This document shows positions 16,315 through 20,397 of a stretch of DNA of 20,397 nucleotides, piece by piece. How positions within the stretch are numbered: position 1 is the first letter of the stretch; each line of letters opens with the position of its first letter. The position numbers were made by a program, and so were the translations under genes. The notes under the pieces are model-generated. The model saw nothing but the letters and a program-made list of their open reading frames with translations. It did no database searches and had not been told where the DNA came from. Source of the stretch: Bacillota bacterium (GTDB lineage Bacteria; Bacillota; Sulfobacillia; Thermaerobacterales; RSA17); contig PKRI01000036.1 of NCBI GenBank assembly GCA_017577485.1, positions 1-20,397 on the forward strand, written 5' to 3'.

Positions 16315-16366
16315 GCCGCCGGCCGCGGCCCGGGACGCCCGTACGTGCCGCCGGCCGCGGCCCGGG
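16315..16366. repeat. 20-base direct repeat between btuC and btuF
   Basis: GCCGCCGGCCGCGGCCCGGG occurs exactly at 16315-16334 and 16347-16366 (32-base period). Each copy contains the palindrome GGCCGCGGCC. It lies in the 108-base gap between btuC and btuF and may influence RNA folding or stability within the operon. Confidence 0.8.
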
Positions 16367-16414
16367 TCCGCGCAACGTGCCGGTGGCAACAGCCGAAGCG
16401 AGGAGGTTGCAGCC

Positions 16415-17467
16415 ATGCAAAACAAGCTTGCCTGGTTACGCCCGCTGCTGATCGGGGTGCTGATCGCCCTCTTGCTGGCGGGCTGCGGGTCCCCGGCCGA
16501 CACGACGGCCGGTGGACCTTCCCCCGATCCTGCGGGCAGCCTCGCCGCCGACCCGGTGCCGGAGGGGTCGACCGGCGCCGCCGCCGGGAGCGGCTGGCCC
16601 CGTGAGGTGACCGACGCCTTCGGCGAGACCGTGGTCATCGCCGCCAAACCCCAACGGGTCATCACCCTGTCGCTGGGGCTCGACGAGATCGTCATGGCGC
16701 TGGCCGGTCCCGAGCGGTTCGCCGCCATCAGCGAAGTGGCCCGCTCGGCCTACAGCAACATCGCGGCGCAAGCGCAGCAGGTCCCCGAAACGGTTACCGG
16801 TGATCTTGAGCACGTCCTCGGGCTCAACCCCGATCTGCTCCTGCTCGACGGCTTCGCCCAGCCCGACCTGGTGGCCCAGGCGCGGGCCGCCGGCCTGACC
16901 ATCGTGGTCACCGACCTGCATGACACCTTTGCCGAGCACCTCGAAAACGTGGAGTTCATCGGCTACGTGCTGGGCGAGGAAGAGCGGGCCGCCGCCCTGC
17001 GCGCCGCCCTCGAAGAGCGGGCCGCCGCGTTGGCTGAGCGGGTGGCCGCCGCAGGGCAGGGGAAACCGGCGCCGCGGGTGCTGCACCTGACGCCGAGCCT
17101 GTACGTGCCGGGGGCGGGCACCACGTCCCAGGACATCATCGAACGGGCGGGCGGCGTCAACGCCGCCGCTGAAGCCGGCCTCGAAGGCTGGCAGCAGATC
17201 TCCCTGGAGAAGGTGGCCGAGCTGGCGCCCGACGTGATCGTCCACGACGAGTTCGACGCCGGGCGCCTGCGCTCGGAGATCCTGGAGCACCCGAGCCTGG
17301 CGGACGTGCCGGCCATCCGCGAGGGGCGCGTCTACGAGATCCCGTCGCGTTACCTGACGACGCTGTCGTTCTGGAACCTGCGGGGGGCGGAGGAACTGGC
17401 CCGCCGCCTCTGGCCGGAGGCCTTCGAGGGTGTCACGTTCGAGGACTTCACCTTCGCCCTCGACTGA
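16415..17467 (+). CDS. btuF: Cobalamin-binding lipoprotein BtuF
   Basis: This 350-residue substrate-binding lipoprotein serves the B12 ABC importer. The N-terminus has a charged start, a hydrophobic core (about 8-20) and the lipobox LLAGC with C24, where lipid would be attached. A Gly/Pro/Ala-rich linker runs to about residue 60. The Peripla_BP_2 domain then starts with VTDAFGETVVIAAKPQRVIT and includes LGLNPDLLLLDGFAQPDLV, ending with WNLRGAEELARRLWPEAF. GAGGAGG lies eight bases before ATG 16415. The end overlaps btuD by 38 bases. It is the surface partner of BtuC and BtuD and distinct from the unanchored binding protein at 14354. Confidence 0.92.
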   Translation: MQNKLAWLRPLLIGVLIALLLAGCGSPADTTAGGPSPDPAGSLAADPVPEGSTGAAAGSGWPREVTDAFGETVVIAAKPQRVITLSLGLDEIVMALAGPERFAAISEVARSAYSNIAAQAQQVPETVTGDLEHVLGLNPDLLLLDGFAQPDLVAQARAAGLTIVVTDLHDTFAEHLENVEFIGYVLGEEERAAALRAALEERAAALAERVAAAGQGKPAPRVLHLTPSLYVPGAGTTSQDIIERAGGVNAAAEAGLEGWQQISLEKVAELAPDVIVHDEFDAGRLRSEILEHPSLADVPAIREGRVYEIPSRYLTTLSFWNLRGAEELARRLWPEAFEGVTFEDFTFALD

Positions 17468-18281
17468 GCCGGGGGCCGCTGCAACGCCGGGACCGCCGCA
17501 GGCCGCGCCCGTGCTCGAGGCGCGCGCGGTCTGCCATGCGGTCGGGGACCGGCGGCTGGTCGACGGGGTCAGCTTCACCCTGGCCGCCGGGGGCGTCCTG
17601 GGCATCGTCGGGCCCAACGGTGCGGGCAAGACGACCTTGCTGCGGTTGTGCACCGGCTACCTCAGGCCGAGCGCCGGCGGCGTCTACCTCGGTGGGGAAC
17701 GGGTCGACCGCATGGCTCCGGTGCGGCTGGCGCGGCTGCTGGCCTATGTGCCCCAGGCGCCGCGGGCCGACCTGACCTTTACGGTCCTGGACACGGTGTT
17801 GCTGGGCCGCTTCGCCCACGGTCCCGCCTGGCACGCCCGCGAGCGGGAGGCCGACGTGCAGGTCGCTCGCCGGGCCCTGGCGGAGGCGGGGGTTGCGCAC
17901 CTGGCGGACCGGCCCTTCCACACCCTCTCCGGCGGGGAGCGGCAGCGGGTCGTGTTGGCCCGGGCCCTGGCCCAGGAACCGCGGGTGTTGCTGCTCGACG
18001 AGCCGACGGCCAACCTCGATCCGCGTTACCAGCTGTCGGTGCTGGAGACGGTACGGCGGCTGGCGGACGCCGGTGCGGCCGCGGCCGTCGCGCTGCACGA
18101 CCTCACCCTGGCGGCGCGCTACTGCGACAACCTGCTGCTGTTGGCCGGTGGGCGTGTCGTGGCGGTAGGCCCGCCCGAAGAAGTCCTGCGTCCCGAGCTG
18201 CTCCGGGAGGTCTACGGCGTGCGTGTGTGGGTGGAGCGGCACCCGCGGCTCGGACACCTGGTCGTGCTGCCGGTGGGGTGA
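17430..18281 (+). CDS. btuD: Cobalamin ABC transporter ATPase BtuD
   Basis: This 283-residue ATPase of a BtuCD-type importer has Walker A GPNGAGKT at 61-68, Q-loop Q109, signature LSGGE at 166-170, Walker B VLLLDEP at 186-192 and switch H223 (ALHDLTLAARYCD). I start at GTG 17430, which has GGAGG nine bases upstream and lies inside btuF. This gives a Pro/Ala-rich lead of about 27 residues before the ABC domain at VLEARAVCH. A later GTG at 17511 is possible but has a poorer ribosome binding site. It is last in the riboswitch-controlled operon; no clear terminator is seen after it. Confidence 0.92.
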   Translation: MSRSRTSPSPSTEPGAAATPGPPQAAPVLEARAVCHAVGDRRLVDGVSFTLAAGGVLGIVGPNGAGKTTLLRLCTGYLRPSAGGVYLGGERVDRMAPVRLARLLAYVPQAPRADLTFTVLDTVLLGRFAHGPAWHAREREADVQVARRALAEAGVAHLADRPFHTLSGGERQRVVLARALAQEPRVLLLDEPTANLDPRYQLSVLETVRRLADAGAAAAVALHDLTLAARYCDNLLLLAGGRVVAVGPPEEVLRPELLREVYGVRVWVERHPRLGHLVVLPVG

Positions 18282-18375
18282 GGGGAAACCCCGCAGGATG
18301 ATGCGGGCGGGCTCCCGAACGTTGAGCCGAGGGCGTGTAACCCCGGATGTCCCGGTGCCGAAGGGGGTAAACACC

Positions 18376-19431
18376 GTGCCTCGACAGCCGCAGGATCGGC
18401 CCGCAGAAGCGCCGCGCAACCCGCTGCCCGACCCGAGCCGGATGTGGGTCGCCATGGAGCGCGACCTGCGGGCGATGCAAAAGTTCGCCGAGGCGCGCGA
18501 GTGGTCGTCGTTGGACGAACTGAATGCCGCGCTGTGGCAGTCAATGGAAGGACGCCAACCGCCCGAGTTCGTGGCCGACTCGCCGCTGGAGCGGGCCCAG
18601 GAGTTGGCCTGGCGGGCCTGGGAGGCGGATACGCCCGAGGAGCGGATACGGCTGGCCCGAGAGGCGCTCGCGATCTCGGCCGACTGCGCCGACGCCTACG
18701 TCATTCTTGGCGAAGAGGCCGGCGACCTGAAGCAGGCCATCGGCTGGTTCGAGCAGGGGGTCGCCGCGGGTGAGCGGGCCCTCGGCCCCGAACGCTTCGC
18801 CGAAGACGCCGGCCACTTCTGGCGCATGGTCGACACCCGCCCCTACATGCGCGCCCGCTGGCGACTGGCCGTGGCCCTTTGGGAGGCCGAGAGTCATGAC
18901 GATGCCATTGCCCATGCCCAGGCCCTCATTGAGCTGAACCCGTCCGACAATCAGGGCGTCAGGTACTTGTTGGTGAACTGGCTCCTGGCCGAGGGCCGTA
19001 CCGACGATGCCGGCCGTCTCCTGGACCGGTATGTCGACGACGACAGCGCCTTTTTCACTCACGCCCGGGCCCTGTGGCGCTTTCAACGCGAGGGCGACAC
19101 CGCCGCCGCACGGCGCGACCTGGGCCGCGCGATCAAGGGCAACCCGTATGTGGTGCGGTTCATCGCCGAACTGGTCGAGGGCGGGTCGCTCCCCGAGCCG
19201 CCCGCAACCTACGGCTTCGGTGACGAGTCCGAGGCCCTGGCCTATCTGTACGACGGCGGCCTGGAGTCGTGGGCGCGGACCGACGGTGCCTTGGCCTGGA
19301 TGGGCCGGGTGATTATCGAGAACCTGGGCCAACTCGAGGGTCGGACCCGCCGGCGCGTCAAGGTGGGCCGCAACGACCCTTGCCCCTGCGGCAGCGGCCG
19401 CAAGTACAAGCACTGCTGCATGCCGCGGTGA
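18376..19431 (+). CDS. ST7-like TPR protein with C-terminal SEC-C zinc motif
   Basis: This 351-residue, probably cytosolic protein has no membrane segment. Residues about 70-260 form helical repeats resembling the ST7/TPR family: LAREALAISADCADAYVILG, then FAEDAGHFWRMVDTRPYMRA and HAQALIELNPSDNQGVRYLL are the conserved stretches. The last 22 residues, VGRNDPCPCGSGRKYKHCC plus MPR, are a SEC-C motif with C336, C338, C347 and either C348 or H346 as zinc ligands, as at the end of SecA. GTG 18376 is chosen because AGGGGGT precedes it at seven bases; the frame is open further upstream but without a signal. The function is not known; such proteins may bind partner proteins or translocase. It follows btuD by 94 bases on the same strand, but a functional link to B12 is not evident. 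Confidence 0.8.
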   Translation: MPRQPQDRPAEAPRNPLPDPSRMWVAMERDLRAMQKFAEAREWSSLDELNAALWQSMEGRQPPEFVADSPLERAQELAWRAWEADTPEERIRLAREALAISADCADAYVILGEEAGDLKQAIGWFEQGVAAGERALGPERFAEDAGHFWRMVDTRPYMRARWRLAVALWEAESHDDAIAHAQALIELNPSDNQGVRYLLVNWLLAEGRTDDAGRLLDRYVDDDSAFFTHARALWRFQREGDTAAARRDLGRAIKGNPYVVRFIAELVEGGSLPEPPATYGFGDESEALAYLYDGGLESWARTDGALAWMGRVIIENLGQLEGRTRRRVKVGRNDPCPCGSGRKYKHCCMPR

Positions 19432-19568
19432 TCCCGGGGTCGACTAATCCTCAACGAGCTCTCGCAGCAGGGACACCTGGTGGGCCTCGCCATAGGGAAT
19501 GACTTCCCCACATCCTTTTCGTTCGGGACCTTCCACTATAACCCAGGGAAGTTCGGGAAGCGCGGCTG
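19432..19568 (+). pseudogene. Unidentified protein-like scrap
   Basis: After the stop of the SEC-C gene the same frame stays open to a TGA at 19606-19608 and reads like real protein to about 19560: LNELSQQGHLVGLAIGNDF and PTSFSFGTFHYNPGKFGKRG. I do not recognise the family. Beyond about 19565 the frame overlaps the transposase fragment, so this looks like a gene end cut off at an insertion boundary. It has no start signal of its own. Confidence 0.3.
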
Positions 19569-19925
19569 GATCATGTCACCCTGTGCCGGTTTCGCGCCCG
19601 GCTGCTGACGGTCGACGGCGGCCGGCGCATCTTCGAACGCGTGCTGCAACTGCCCGTCAAAGCCGGCCTGATCAAAGAGGACGCGGCCCGCGTCATTGAT
19701 TCGACCCACGTGCTCGGCGCCGGTGCCGTGCAAGATACGTACACCCTGCTGCGCAAAGCCTTATGCAAGGTCGTGGCCCGTGTCCGCGACGGGCGTCCCG
19801 ACCTTTGGGACCAGATCAAACCACGGCTGCAGCGATCCGAGGACTACGAGCGCCAGGACGACCGCAAGCCGGACATCGACTGGACCGATCCCGACGCCCG
19901 CCAAACGTGGGGGTATGGCCTTTAG
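19542..19925 (+). pseudogene. IS1182/IS5-type transposase, N-terminal fragment
   Basis: The frame after a TAA at 19539-19541 reads LDHVTLCRFRARLLTVDGG, then IDSTHVLGAGAVQDTYTLL and KALCKVVARVR, matching the N-terminal half of IS1182-type DDE transposases. The D of IDSTH is the likely first catalytic aspartate. It should continue after DWTDPDAR to the rest of the DDE core, but breaks into TWGYGL and a stop at 19923-19925. Around 128 residues of about 450 remain. The true N-terminus and both terminal inverted repeats are missing, so it is an inactive remnant. Confidence 0.8.
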
Positions 19926-20331
19926 AGAAGGGTGCTAACCCATCGCGCGCCTGCGAAGCGAATCTCGGCGCCGAAGGGCCACTTCTTCCTCTTCTCGTCG
20001 TGCCACTTGCATTAGAAGCAGGAGGACCAACGTAATCGCACGATAGCTCGAAGCCAAGGATAGTCGTCCGCCCAAAGCTGAACAGAATTAGGGCAAATCC
20101 GGCATAGACGGCATGGAGAGCGTACGCTACTAGCACTACGTACTTTTGAAAAGCCTTTAGCAACTCTCAAAGACGGCTCCGAATGGACAGCAAAATGCCT
20201 GCCAACGTGCCCAGAAAGCCAACCAACACTGCAGCAACCGTCCCAAGCCACCCGCGCTGGTGGGCCCAGAGAATAGCGTCCGATACGCTGTGTAAAAGTG
20301 AGGTGGCCTGGGAGCAAACAGGATAGGCCAC
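19816..20331 (-). pseudogene. Possible membrane-protein remnant with in-frame stop
   Basis: A minus-strand frame from GTG 20331 (GGAGGG close upstream) encodes 54 residues ending in a good helix, GTVAAVLVGFLGTLAGILL plus SIRSRL, then a TGA at 20167-20169. The same frame continues at once with TTG 20163 and a second hydrophobic stretch, YVVLVAYALHAVYAGFALIL. It then dissolves into sequence antisense to the transposase fragment. One broken two-helix protein explains this better than two genes. The GC content is clearly lower than elsewhere. No family is recognised. Confidence 0.3.
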
Positions 20332-20385
20332 CGTCCCTCCGAACGGGTTGAGGTAGCCACCAACACACCCGGAGGAGGAGATACG

Positions 20386-20397
20386 ATGGCCCAGTTC
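20386..20397 (+). CDS. Start of a gene cut by the window end
   Basis: GGAGGAGGAG (20371-20380), an unusually strong ribosome binding site, precedes ATG 20386 at suitable spacing. Only four codons (M-A-Q-F) are visible, so the product cannot be named. Confidence 0.6.

Noticed and set aside
14522..16420. Long minus-strand frame antisense to the BtuF-like and btuC genes
   Set aside because: The plus strand carries clear family motifs and ribosome binding sites in a riboswitch-led operon; the antisense translation is Gln/Arg/Pro-rich low-complexity sequence.

Overview
This is a roughly 20 kb stretch of a very GC-rich bacterial chromosome. Strong GGAGG-type ribosome binding sites, GTG and TTG starts, OmpR-family regulation, a short-loop histidine kinase and a B12 riboswitch with an intrinsic terminator all suggest a high-GC Firmicute, for example a Thermaerobacter- or Symbiobacterium-like thermophile. 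That placement is inferred from style and gene content, not from a marker gene.

Layout. (1) 1-844: G-homopolymer tracts, a frameshifted 3' remnant of a CPBP (CAAX-type) membrane protease, and a 5'-truncated OsmC-type peroxidase. (2) 801-5154, minus strand: glycolate oxidase operon glcD-glcE-glcF. (3) 5549-7030, plus strand: a divergent Nramp-like membrane transporter ending in a clear terminator, then a small exported protein of unknown function (7204-7650). (4) 7701-13008, minus strand: an apparent envelope-stress or drug-response module. It holds a DUF4097 protein, a four-helix membrane protein, a DrrAB-type ABC exporter, an OmpR-family response regulator and a histidine kinase with almost no extracytoplasmic loop. 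Two transcription units in this block share a near-identical 18-base direct-repeat element at the same distance from the presumed -10, which is a good candidate for the regulator's operator. (5) 13009-13930: a gene graveyard with a transposase scrap (IS1634-like) and a scrap of an oligopeptide-permease subunit (DppC/OppC). (6) 13961-18281, plus strand: a complete cobalamin riboswitch with a terminator, controlling a B12-uptake operon: a cytosolic BtuF-like protein, BtuC, lipoprotein BtuF and BtuD. (7) 18376-19431: an ST7-like TPR protein with a C-terminal SEC-C zinc motif. (8) 19432-20397: another decayed region with an unidentified protein-like scrap, an IS1182-type transposase fragment and a lower-GC stretch with a broken membrane-protein frame. 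It ends at the start of a new plus-strand gene with a very strong ribosome binding site at 20386.

How the genes fit together. GlcDEF would oxidise glycolate or a similar 2-hydroxyacid and pass electrons to the membrane; the divergent transporter may or may not be linked to it. The DUF4097, ABC and two-component block looks like a self-contained sense-and-export response. The riboswitch makes the B12 importer repressible by cobalamin. No completely unknown system is evident. The freshest points are the shared operator, the paired cytosolic and lipoprotein cobalamin binders, and the remnants at both recombination scars.
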